Notes under the pieces: generated by a model | What the model saw: the letters and a program-made list of their open reading frames with translations, nothing else | Databases searched by the model: none | What the model was told of the DNA's origin: nothing | Assembly (NCBI GenBank): GCA_964035575.1 | Contig: OZ037876.1 | Location: 930,001 to 994,000, forward strand | Source: Rhynchopus sp. YZ270_cl-10 | Lineage: Eukaryota; Euglenozoa; Diplonemea; Diplonemida; Diplonemidae | Direction: 5' to 3' | DNA: 64,000 nt | Translations under genes and position numbers: made by a program | In this document: piece by piece, positions 49,977 to 59,131 of the stretch | Position numbering within the stretch: the stretch's first letter is position 1 | Layout of the letters: every line of letters starts with the position of its first letter

Positions 49977-51713
49977 TTATGCGGAACGGAGGCGGAAGTG
50001 CTCAACCCTTTCACAGATCACACTGAGTTCATTAGAAGGTGGGGCTATCCATACCGGCTCACGAGTTGGGTCTGCCTGCACAAAATGCTCGGTGAAGCTT
50101 GTGGCTTCGAAGAACCCCTGTGGTGTTATGATTGGTTTGGTAAGTATTACATAGGACTACATGGTTAGTAGAAAACAAAAGTAGTGTGCACTATACAGGG
50201 GAGAAGGCTCGCAAGGAGGTTGACATCCCAAGAAGGAAGACCACCATGGAAAGGCAGGCAATGTAGGTGTACTCATCAGTGATCTGAGTGTTTTTTTGCA
50301 TACCTTGTTCGACAACGGGTCCGTCTCCTGGCTCACTGCAATCACAGAGAGGACGACAATGACACACACTGCACCCCACAGTGGGTAGGTCAAGAGCTTG
50401 AAGAAGCTGCGCAGCGTTTTGGGGAAGACGGGCACTTCTGTGCAGGGGTCCCTGGCACTGGCTCCAAAGGGCCAGTAGCCCTTGAGGAAGTACGTCTGGG
50501 TGGAAAAGATGACGGCTGCTTGCACGAGGCAGGTCCAGTTGAATCCGTTCAACACAAGCGGGATGCAGTACACTGCACACACGATACGGTGCCCATGTTT
50601 GAGCGGACCCCACTTCACGAGAAACCCACCCACAAACAACGCAACCCCGCATACAAGAACGTAGGTCTGGTTCACCACAGCCACAGCTTCCTCATGAGGG
50701 AACGCTGCCAGCAGAACCAACGTCACAAACCCGACAAAGCCAATGTACCAGCACCAATTAGCTGCGGTCTTGACTCCCAAATTCACGGGGGCCATGATCT
50801 GGCACATAAAACGCAGCAACACAAAGATCACCAGGTTCTCCACGCTCAGCAGCGTCCCACACCCTAAAAAGTAAGCAATAAAATGCCGCACACCAATGGA
50901 ATAACTCCCCGCAATAAAAAGCCCGCTTGTCTGCTGCGCTGCAGTCAGGATCGTCACAGCAGCGTGGCTCACCCGCGTGAGCTCAAAGACCTTCCCGACA
51001 ATCTCCTCGGTAGTCTTATCAGCGTCATACTCAAAGGAAATGATGCTGGCAGCACTGACAATGGCGCTGTGCAGCCACATGGAGTTCTTCATAAACTTTT
51101 CACTACTGTTGATTGGCAAGGACAGCACGGACACCATGGTGACAATGTGGCAGGTTAATACCAGAAATGCCATTTTCATTTTGCTGAAGCTTGTCAAAAC
51201 CAACTTTAAGTGGAACTGACCTAGTGGGCGGTCGGCTCCGGTGTTTGCAAAGAAAGAATGGAAGATGTCCGTCACAAATGCCGACACACCTGCAAGAAGG
51301 TAGCCAATGGGGATCATCAGGAGCACCACAAGCAGGATTTGGGTGATGAGCGTCGCCTGCATGTATGTGGTCAGCTCTCCGGTACTGTGCACTTCTCTTA
51401 GCAGCGGCTCGGTGAAGTAGTGAAACGCATCGATCGGCACCGTGAAGGACAGCGCCACGGCAAGGGGCATCAGAGGCATGATGAACAACACCTGCAGGGC
51501 ATATGTGAACCTCTGCCACCTTCCTGAAAGCCACCGTTTCTTCAGCCACGACAACACTGCACGCGGTGCATCCCACGTCTGCAGCAAAACAAGCGCAATA
51601 ACCAGAGGAATGGCCACCTGTCCCAGCATACCCTCCCCATCTAACAGATGCGCAAGCGGGTGCACTGCCAGTATCACTGCTAGCAATACTCTCGCATATC
51701 CCCCTAGTTCCAT
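49977..51713 (-). CDS. Multipass membrane protein, unknown
   Basis: Three exons: 50304-51713 (470 codons), 50197-50283 (29) and 49977-50117 (46 codons plus stop), giving 545 residues. About 12 hydrophobic segments are visible, for example VLLAVILAVHPLAHLL, LQVLFIMPLMPLAVAL, ILLVVLLMIPIGYLLAG, NLVIFVLLRFM, FVGFVTLVLLAAF and CVIVVLSVIAV, so this is probably a transporter or a polytopic enzyme. No family motif is recognised. The last exon is soluble (GFFEATSFTEHFVQADPT). The first intron would be only 20 bases long (50284-50303, GTATGC...CTCAG), or alternatively an A-run there is one base short. The second intron (50118-50196, 79 bases) contains the classic branch site CTACTAAC. The lipase gene follows within 105 bases. 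Confidence 0.75.
50284..50303 (-). other. Putative 20-base intron (or homopolymer length error)
   Basis: GTATGC, AAAAAAA, CACTCAG joins NK to ITDEYTYIACL in frame. With one extra A in the run the frame would also continue, as KVCKKNTQITDEY, so the two readings cannot be separated here. Confidence 0.4.
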
Positions 51714-52122
51714 TGTAAACTACCCCTATTCTGAAAGAGGTGGGGAGGTGGGGAGAATAAAGAGTAGAGTTGAACTACAAAGCCCTCTCGTGAACAGTGT
51801 ACCTTTGGTACAATGACCGGCTGTACCGGGGGGGTGGACACCCAACTCAGTCCTACATCCATTTCGTGGGTTTACATCTGATATGTGCTACTCCCGCTTC
51901 CACTCACCAGATAGATGAACGGGTATCATTGCAAACACAGGGACATGAATATTGTGTGATGTAGGGCCCGGTTGGTGAAAAAGAATGAGAATTATACAAA
52001 AAAATGCACTTTTTTTTTGACAGACCAAGTCTGGAGGGGGGGGTTAAAAATAACTCCCCCAGTAGTTTGCAGCAACTACCCCCTTTTCGAATTCAAATAT
52101 TGGATAATCTGTCAAAAAGCCT
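51714..52122. other. Spacer, 409 bases
   Basis: Mostly the family C copy at 51769-51882, then a G/A/T-rich tail. No gene. Confidence 0.6.
51769..51882 (-). repeat. Family C structured repeat, full length
   Basis: CAGATGTAAACCCACGAAATG head, middle hairpin TGTACC-AAA-GGTACA, then CTGTTCACGAGAGGGC and TTTGTAGTTCAACTC. Confidence 0.8.
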
Positions 52123-53022
52123 TCAAACTTCTGACGGAATCGCACAGTCTATTACATAGGTATGGCAGGCAGAGATGTACCAGCCTACTCTGGTGGAACA
52201 GTTTCCGCAGCGGAGAGGATAGGCCGCGTCGTTTGCCGATGGGTTGGTGGTGTTTGTTTGATTTGGTTCGTTTGTACTGTCCACATCCATGGGGGTGCAG
52301 GTGTCGCCTTTCGCATTGTCTTTCGTATTGCTTTCAGCAGGCGTCGGTGTCCACCACCTCAATGCTTCATTTTCTGCCTGCAGCGCAGCTATCCCTCTGT
52401 CACCGTGGATATCAGATGCTTCTGAAGCAGCTTTTATCACTGTTTCCGATGGAATTCCATCTCGGGAATCAAGTGAACCTGGTTTTGTGTCAAGCCCGCA
52501 GCCCATCGGAATACAGAGTGCTTTCCATATATTTGCCTTCGAAGTTCCAATTTGTTTGCAGTCAACGGAGACTGTTTCGAAACAGCATGGGCAGGAAAGA
52601 TGCGCAGTGCAGGGTTTTGCATCAGGTATCGTATTAGAATGGGCGTGAAAGGAACGTTCCTGCTCTCGTCTGAGGTTTTGCGCCTCACGGTGCCAGGTTT
52701 CGTCTTCATCATCAGCTTCAGGGTCAAAGGTAGGGTCCGCATCTGTATACCTAAACTCATTTTGCATTTTCCCCAACAAATCTGCGTCAGAAGGACCCGG
52801 GGGAACCTCACCGTCAGCTTCCTCCATCGCGTCCCCCTGCTTCCCCATCACAGTACACTGTGCACCCTTCTTTGCATCAAACCCATAGGATATCACTCCA
52901 TAATCCGTGTATTCGCAAAATTCGTCTCCACTGTCGTCGGCCCCATCAGCGCAGGCGTCTTGCCATGATCTGGAAGGAGTAGGAAGGGGGGTGGTGGAGG
53001 GAGGGATCGATCCACCACTCAT
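52123..53022 (-). CDS. EAPP: E2F-associated phosphoprotein (EAPP) homologue
   Basis: 299 residues. The signature of the family is complete: an acidic block ending DPTFDPEADDEDETWHRE (residues about 97-114), the Cys cluster LSCPCCFETVSVDCKQ (about 140-155), and near the end YPLRCGNCSTRVGWYISACHTYVID, where C-x-x-C and V-G-W lie as in known EAPP proteins. A low-complexity section of about 65 residues (EALRWWTPTPAESNTK to ANDAAYP) separates the two Cys parts and is longer than in animals. EAPP is nuclear in animals, interacts with E2F and modulates cell-cycle gene transcription. How it works in a lineage with polycistronic transcription is unknown. Confidence 0.75.
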   Translation of the reverse strand: MSGGSIPPSTTPLPTPSRSWQDACADGADDSGDEFCEYTDYGVISYGFDAKKGAQCTVMGKQGDAMEEADGEVPPGPSDADLLGKMQNEFRYTDADPTFDPEADDEDETWHREAQNLRREQERSFHAHSNTIPDAKPCTAHLSCPCCFETVSVDCKQIGTSKANIWKALCIPMGCGLDTKPGSLDSRDGIPSETVIKAASEASDIHGDRGIAALQAENEALRWWTPTPAESNTKDNAKGDTCTPMDVDSTNEPNQTNTTNPSANDAAYPLRCGNCSTRVGWYISACHTYVIDCAIPSEV

Positions 53023-54191
53023 GGTAGTTTTTTTGTGTATAGGAAGTGTTGCCTATAGTATGATTTTTGGGGGAGAGAGAGGGGATAGGCGAAGGGGATG
53101 CAGTGACGGCGGATATACCAAAAAAGAATGAGAATATTTGGTTCAATTTTTTTCCCGGTTTTTTGTTGTTTTTTTTTTTTTGGTGCTAAAAAAATTTTTT
53201 TTCTTGCTGATGTTTGTTTTCCCCTCCCTTTGAAGAGTGCGAGAGGGGGTGAGGTTTTGCCTGTTTTATTATGGGTGTGGAACCCTTTGATCAGGAGATT
53301 TTGCGACAACGAGATTAAAAAAAAAAACTGTGTTGTCAAAAAAGGCAAGCCATTTAAAGGTTGAGAGCATGTAGCAACGATTTTTGAAGGACTATGGTCT
53401 TGTGTGGACGCCACGTCTCTTTGTGGTGAAGTCATAAAATTAAGTTTGGAGGAGAAAAAAAAAAGGGGGTGGAAGAAGTTTCCCCACCCATCAAGGATAT
53501 CGAAATCGGTGACATTTTTTGTTTTTTTTTTTTTTCGCAAAAAAAGAATGGAAACGGGGGAAGAGGGGGGAAAGAAGAAAAAAAAAATGAAATTTTGCAG
53601 ATGAACGACTTCGTGAGCACAAACAACACAGGCTTTCAAATTTTCGTATTTTTTCCCCCACAAACAAAAAAAAAAAAAAGAGGATTGAGCACCAAATTTG
53701 GGAAGCAAATCATGCTTCCTTTCTTAATGTTCCGGTCCTCTCAAAAACAAACAAAAAAAAACAAAAAACAAAAAAACCGGGACCCTATTTTGGTTTTTTT
53801 TTTTTTGCAGCTCTCTGCTCGTTCATTTGCACGCACTCAGACAGATGACGAACTAAAGAAAAATAAATGCCGAGAGGGGGGGAGCAAAGCACTTGCAAAA
53901 GGGTCAGTAAAAACACAGACACTGTCAACACAACAGACGGAAAGTACGACGGGAGTCGTACCCTTTTTCTGAGCCCTTAGGACTCTTTTTTAAATTTTCC
54001 TCTGAAAATTGGACCACCGTTATGTGCAACGCGTGTCTATATTTTTCCTTTAATCCCTCATGTTGTCCCCTCACTCCATAGGTGCGTTTTGCGTGAATAT
54101 TAAAAAAGAAAATAACAATGAAAATTGAATAATTGTAAGCTCTTTGACGGAAACCATGAAAACCTCCCTTTTCAAGAAGAGAGAAGGTTGT

Positions 54192-54226
54192 TACGATGAT
54201 CCAACCTTTCATGCTCAGTCACCTTT
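54192..54226 (-). repeat. Family A hairpin
   Basis: AAGGTGACTGAG, CATGAAAGG, TTGGATCATCGT, then AACAACCTTCTC. Inner pairing is weakened, outer GGTGA/TCATC kept. Confidence 0.65.
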
Positions 54227-55386
54227 AAAAAAAAAAATGTGCACTCAGTCAAAAATCACAAAAAAAAAAGAGAAAAAAAAGACCCACAAAGTAAACAGGC
54301 TCCACATGAGAAGAAATCAAACAAAAAAAGATAAAAAAAAAAATTGTGTGTAATAAACCAGAGGAACGGGGCTGTTTTTCTCTTTTATTTTAATTTTTTT
54401 TTTGACAAAAATTTGGCAGGAAATGTACTGTTTTTTTCCATAAAAAAACAGTACACACCAGAATATTGAACAAGAATGCTTTGGTTGGGTGTAGCGCTGA
54501 GGGTAGTACTAATATGACCTTGTCCTCCTCCTCCTCCTTCCTCCTCCTCTTCCCATTTGGATACAACCTTCAGCGGAAAATAGCGATATTTTTAGCGTAC
54601 ATTTCCGCTACAAAATACAGCTAAATACACACCATCTTCTCTTTTCCCCCCCTCTTTATGGGGGCAAACCCCCGTTTTGTCGTTCTCTCCAGAAGGGGTG
54701 TTTCAAATTGTAAAAAACCCAAACAAAAAAAAAAAAAAAAAAAATGATATTGTCACTTCTTTTTCGGGAAAACCCCCTTAGTGCGACAAAAAAGAAGATG
54801 GGGCGTGTGTGGGTGTGGGGTGTGGTGGCAGAAGAGGGGAAAATAAAAAATAAAACCAAAAAATAAATGCTGGACTCAGGTGGCGTAACTGTTCAGGACT
54901 GAAAACGGGTGTGTGATATGGAAGTTGCTGTAGTGTGTTTCTTCTTCTTTTTTTTTCATTCTTTTTCAGCAGTTTCGTCTCTGAGAGAAAGTGCAAAAAA
55001 CAAAAAATGTTTTTTTTTGCGACTGCCCCGTAGCCAACGTGGTTATGAACGGGAAAAAAAGGGGTTGGGGGAGGAGAGAAAGGGAAACTGGATGTATAAA
55101 AAAAAAACAATCAAAAAAGGCGAAGGCATCGGGGGGGGGAATTGCTTTGTATTCCAAATTACGAAGTAAAATAAAACAACAAAAATATATTTTCATTGGG
55201 TGAGGGGTGAAAAAATATCGTGCTTGCTTTAGATAGCAGATATAAGGACATAATAGAGAAGTCAACCAATCTAAAAGGTGAGATTGTTAAAAGGATAGAG
55301 ATAAGGAAAGATTTGAGACGTTTATTAGCGTGCTCAGGACAGTGAACCCTTCGCGCGAGTAAACAAAGAAACAAAGAAAAATATTT

Positions 55387-55412
55387 GAAAGATGAATTAG
55401 TCACGACATCTT
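55387..55412 (-). repeat. Family A, short
   Basis: GAAGATGTCGTGAC, TAATTCATCTTTC, then AAATATTTTTC. Outer arms only. Confidence 0.5.
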
Positions 55413-55634
55413 CGAAAATAAAAATAAAAATAAAAACTCCAAGGTTTTCATTTGGAGACAAACAAAAAAGCTAAAAAAAATAAAGTTAAATGTGGATACC
55501 TCAAAAAAGGGGGGAAATGAGTGGATATTATTGGGAAAATTTTTTTTTTCTCTCATTGATCGGAAAAGGGGGGGACTTTTTTTTATAGATTTTTTTTTTG
55601 ATTTGAAAGCAATGATATATTTCTCTCCTTTTTT

Positions 55635-57497
55635 TTACCAACCCTCCTGGAATTGTTTCAGCATGAAGCTTCCTGCACCTGGGGCTTGGGAGGCGGATTG
55701 GGAAGGGGTCAAGGGGGTGGTGAGGCTGAGGGGTGTGGTCATGCCGGCACCGCTTCCTCCCATGCCTGGGGAGCCTGGGGCAGGCTGCTGCGGGAGGGAT
55801 AGGACATTGAAGAAGCCACCTGCCACAAGGCGGTTCAACAGCTCTACGGTACGTGAATCGGGGCCGGTGCTCCATGCGGCTGTCATGCGTGCCCTGGCCT
55901 GCTCGTTCAGGTCGTTGTAGTAGAAGTCCCTGAAGGTAGGGTTCTTCCTGAGGACCTCCTCAAACCTATCACTCAGCAACACCTGAAGCGAGAGGTGTCC
56001 CTGCTGGGGCTGCAGTTGGAGTTGCTGCTGTTGTTGCTGCTGCTGCTGCTGCTGGAAAAACTGTTGTTGTGCCATGAGCATTTGCTGCTGCTGTTGTTGC
56101 TGGTGTTGTTGTTGCTGCTGTTGCTGCTGCTGCATTGGGAGCTTTCCGTATCCACTTCCGCTCGGGGAAAGCCCTGGGCTGCCGGAAGGCGGCATAGTGG
56201 GGGACATGCCGGTGTTGACAAGGGGGTGCATCTGATCGTCGCCAAGCTCGCTCTCTGGCGGGCTGCGGCCTCCTTCGCGTCCCTTCTTCTTGATGACGTA
56301 GTCGTCGGAGTTTGCCTCGAGGCGTGCTACCTTGTCAAATGCAGACTGGAACTTCCGCTCTGCCGCACTCTGCTTGCCCTTTTCGTGCAGGAATTTGTCC
56401 TCAACGGTGTACTGTGCACCGACAAGGAAGTGCACACCTTCGAGACAGGCGCGTTCGTCGTGGATTGCGGTTTTGATGGCTTCTGCTGCCTCTGGGGAGC
56501 CGCAGTCCACGAAGTATGCGCCGAGGAGTACGGAGGGGTGCGCCCAGGTGCCGGGCTTCTTCTTCTTCATGTCGTCGGCGAGCATTTTGATGTTTTGCCA
56601 TTGTCCGCCTTTGCAGATGTCGCCGATGATTGCGAGGACGCCAGCCCAGGTGAGGCGGGAGGCCTGCTCAAGCCAGAGACGCCTCTGTGCGTAGATGCGA
56701 AGACGCAGGGTCGAGCGCGGGAGTGGCATCTCCGGGGGCATGCGCTGGCGGGGTGTCAGGTCGGACACAGCCACACGGATGCTCTCACCGTCACTCAGCT
56801 CCAAAATCAACGGCGTAGGTGGTGCCTGCCACACCGCCCCCAACAACGCAAAACCATGGCAATGCCGTGTCTTATGCTTGCGAATCACATCCAGCGAGTC
56901 AGGAATCAACGGCCCCACCCCTGCCTCCACTGCCGCAATGATCATCTTCGACGACGCATCCGCAGGGATCCGATCGATGTACAGCAAGGTGTTCCCGGTG
57001 GTGTTCTCAAGCTGCTGGTCCAGCACTGCTGCGAAGGGCTTCATGACTAATGGGTCTCTTTCGACTACTTCTTCTTTGCGGTTGGTGAGGATGACCGGCC
57101 AGGAGCGCATGGAGCGAAGCTCGCCCTCTTTTTCTTCGTCAGGGATTTGGCCGTTGAGCTGGACGTTGGTGGAACAGCGGCGCATTTTGCTTGGGTCTTG
57201 CGGGCCTTCGTTGTCGTCTTGGTCCAGGTCCAGGTCGTGGTGCTGGTCAAGGTGGGGTGGTTCGTCGTAGTCGGAGCCTTCGTCAGACTGCGTCCCTTCG
57301 CTTTCCAGATCATCACTCCTCTTCCCCCTAGGCGTAAGTTTCGGCAACGGCGAGCCAACGACCCGCTGAGACCCCATCCCACCCCAAGTACTCCCCAGGT
57401 TGCAGTTGTCGTTCAACCCTTTCGCCCCTCTCGGGCTATTCGCCGGTGAAGTCCCAAACACATTCACATTGACGGTCTTCATGCTGTGCGACAACAT
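55635..57497 (-). CDS. Polyglutamine protein with degenerate RRM-like domains
   Basis: 620 residues from ATG 57497. Residues 1-135 are acidic and disordered. Residues 170-260 (NTLLYIDRIPADASSKMIIAA...HCHGFALLGAVWQAP...ESIRVAVSDL) have the order of an RNA-recognition motif, with degenerate RNP-like strands. Residues 325-385 (WAHPSVLLGAYFVDCGSPEAAEAIKTAI...VHFLVGAQYTVED) may be a second. A Gln-rich stretch (56022-56135) with Met and His breaks separates these from a C-terminal helical piece (LQVLLSDRFEEVLRKNPTF) and a Pro/Gly/Thr tail. RNA-binding proteins with Q-rich regions control mRNA fate in euglenozoans, which lack gene-by-gene transcription. The RRM call is moderate. Confidence 0.75.
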   Translation of the reverse strand: MLSHSMKTVNVNVFGTSPANSPRGAKGLNDNCNLGSTWGGMGSQRVVGSPLPKLTPRGKRSDDLESEGTQSDEGSDYDEPPHLDQHHDLDLDQDDNEGPQDPSKMRRCSTNVQLNGQIPDEEKEGELRSMRSWPVILTNRKEEVVERDPLVMKPFAAVLDQQLENTTGNTLLYIDRIPADASSKMIIAAVEAGVGPLIPDSLDVIRKHKTRHCHGFALLGAVWQAPPTPLILELSDGESIRVAVSDLTPRQRMPPEMPLPRSTLRLRIYAQRRLWLEQASRLTWAGVLAIIGDICKGGQWQNIKMLADDMKKKKPGTWAHPSVLLGAYFVDCGSPEAAEAIKTAIHDERACLEGVHFLVGAQYTVEDKFLHEKGKQSAAERKFQSAFDKVARLEANSDDYVIKKKGREGGRSPPESELGDDQMHPLVNTGMSPTMPPSGSPGLSPSGSGYGKLPMQQQQQQQQQHQQQQQQQMLMAQQQFFQQQQQQQQQQQLQLQPQQGHLSLQVLLSDRFEEVLRKNPTFRDFYYNDLNEQARARMTAAWSTGPDSRTVELLNRLVAGGFFNVLSLPQQPAPGSPGMGGSGAGMTTPLSLTTPLTPSQSASQAPGAGSFMLKQFQEGW

Positions 57498-57877
57498 CGT
57501 GATGTGGGGAGGGGGGTGGGGGGTGAGTGTGTGTTTTGTGCGCGGTGTGTCAGAAAAGGGAAAACAAAAGCGACCGTGAAGAAAGGGGTTCGTGTGTGTG
57601 GGGCCTTTGTTTTGTTGTATGTCACGCCTGTGGGGTGTATGCTTGGGGTGAGGATAAAAAGTAGTGAAATACAAACCCTCTCAAAAAAAAGTGAAGTGGC
57701 CCATCCACAAGCTAGGTGGGTCACCAGGTGCGGTCAACGTACGGCTCCAACCTCTCGACACCCCCAATCTCTCTGAGAGGTCTTCCATCAAAGGTACCCC
57801 ATGGGATGCTGTCTTTACATCCATTTCGATACCATCTGAGATAAAGGGCGAGGCTTTTTTTTTTTTTTTTGGTAGAA
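57498..57877. other. Spacer, 380 bases
   Basis: GT-rich leader of the polyglutamine gene and a diverged family C copy (57663-57841). Confidence 0.5.
57663..57841 (-). repeat. Family C, diverged and enlarged
   Basis: CAGATGG and ATCGAAATGGATGTAA form the head and GAGAGGGTTTGTATTTCAC the tail. The middle has new pairings such as CCTCTCAGAGAGATTGG and GGTGGGTCA segments. Confidence 0.55.
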
Positions 57878-58285
57878 TTATTCCTTAAACTGAAGCGCAG
57901 CTGTGCCGGATGTTTTGGGAAAGTCAATTCCGTTGAACATGACACCATTGCATTCTGGGATGGACCAATCGCGTCCGTTCTGCACCACGCAGACGGGGTG
58001 AGCGATGGTTATTTTGTGTGAGTGGCCGACCTCCAGCCTTTCGTCTGAGTACGGCTCGATTTCGATGGTCAGGAGCTGCTGTTTGTGCATGAACATTGTT
58101 GTCACAACCTGCCACACACCTTCCGTTGGCATCTTTGCACCCCACAGAAAACATGCTGTGAATTTTGGCGCATTATTGTCATCTTCACCCCAGATTTTAA
58201 CAACTTCACGGCAGTCCTGGTAGATATTCGTCCCCGCTGCACTCTGCGGAACAGAAGACGAGGCAGGGCCTGGAACCAAAGCCAT
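57878..58285 (-). CDS. Small beta-rich protein, unknown
   Basis: 135 residues. The true ATG is at 58285; longer starts would need GTG. Residues 25-125 alternate hydrophobic residues (FTACFLWGAKM, VWQVVTTMFMHKQQLLTIEIEPY, VGHSHKITIAHPVCVVQ), which suggests a beta sandwich. There is no signal peptide, membrane helix or Cys motif. The frame is coding-like in codon use and ends cleanly (ALQFKE). No family is recognised. Its 3' neighbour is the polyglutamine protein and its 5' neighbour the CCCH protein, with spacers of 380 and 84 bases. Confidence 0.65.
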   Translation of the reverse strand: MALVPGPASSSVPQSAAGTNIYQDCREVVKIWGEDDNNAPKFTACFLWGAKMPTEGVWQVVTTMFMHKQQLLTIEIEPYSDERLEVGHSHKITIAHPVCVVQNGRDWSIPECNGVMFNGIDFPKTSGTAALQFKE

Positions 58286-58369
58286 TTCCCCCACTATTTA
58301 CAAAGGACAAAAAATGCCCCTTTTGTGTACGTTCTGACAAAAAAAAAAAATGTGAAGGGTGTGGGGAGG

Positions 58370-58858
58370 TCATGCGCTGTTGTGGCAAAACTTACAGCGG
58401 GAAAGGTACCGGCAGGCACCGTCGAGGACCCAGTTTCGGCAGGGTTTGGATCGAAAGGTGGCACTTTGGTTTCGACGGAGTTTGATCATTCTTGGATGTT
58501 TTTTTGGGTGGTTTAGGGTGCTAGGAAGCTTCGTTGGGAGCAGTGGCAGTGCTTCTTCTTCTGGCATTGTGTTTGAGGCATTTGACACATTTAACGCATT
58601 TGGCATATTTGTCGTTTTTTCTACTGTAGATGAATCTGAGCTCTCAGCATCAAAAACATGAACCTTTCCATCTTCACACAGCCCACCTTCAACAACAATC
58701 CGCACGCTCAACCCATCTGTGAGTCTGCTAATCGAGCCACACAGGTCCGAGTCTGCCACCCCACCACTGCCGACATCAAACGCCAGCATGACACGACGGC
58801 TTCCCACTGCTCTTGCTGCAGTTCCATGACATCGTACCTTGACGCGAACGATACCCAT
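58370..58858 (-). CDS. CCCH zinc-finger protein
   Basis: 162 residues. The C-terminal segment CRNWVLDGACRYLSRCKFCH has the spacing C-x8-C-x5-C-x3-H, the standard CCCH finger that binds RNA. Residues 1-65 look like a beta-rich fold (VRVKVRCHGTAARAV, MLAFDVGSGG, LSVRIVVEGG). The middle is Ser/Asn/Pro-rich. Single-finger CCCH proteins of about this size (ZFP type) regulate mRNA stability and differentiation in trypanosomatids, a plausible but unproven role here. Confidence 0.8.
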   Translation of the reverse strand: MGIVRVKVRCHGTAARAVGSRRVMLAFDVGSGGVADSDLCGSISRLTDGLSVRIVVEGGLCEDGKVHVFDAESSDSSTVEKTTNMPNALNVSNASNTMPEEEALPLLPTKLPSTLNHPKKHPRMIKLRRNQSATFRSKPCRNWVLDGACRYLSRCKFCHNSA

Positions 58859-59131
58859 GGTACTCTGTGCATGACATGAAAGAGGAGAGAAGAGAGGAGC
58901 GGAGAAGGAGGAGCAAGAGAAACAAAGGGGAGGGGTGGAATTTCATTTTGTTTTGATCCAAAAAGAAAAGCAGGTTTTGTAGACAATTTTGAAGGTGGAG
59001 TTTTTTTTCTTTCTCTCCTGAAAAAATGTGCAGACGTGATAACGTCTGATCAAAAAAGAAAACCGCAATTGAGGGCAAACAATTGAGGGGAAAGGTGGAA
59101 ACCTTCAAAAATTTTTTTGTACAAAAAAGGG

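Larger units (their letters stand above)
53023..55634. other. Spacer, 2.6 kb, no gene
   Basis: Family A copies at 54192-54226 and 55387-55412, a weak one near 53597-53631, a small hairpin GTACTGTTTTTTT/AAAAAAACAGTAC (54426-54456), a GGA/GAG-rich block (54515-54555) and long T/A runs. A frame of about 70 codons through the GAG block lacks Met and supporting splice sites. Confidence 0.5.

Noticed and set aside
54380-54590. Open frame through a GAG/GGA-rich block (WEEEEEGGGGG)
   Set aside because: Simple-sequence origin, no Met and no clear splice sites.
1953-55412. Family A as CRISPR repeats, rho-independent terminators or hammerhead ribozymes
   Set aside because: Copies are dispersed rather than regularly spaced, the genome is eukaryotic, and the CTGATGA/GAAA hammerhead core is absent.
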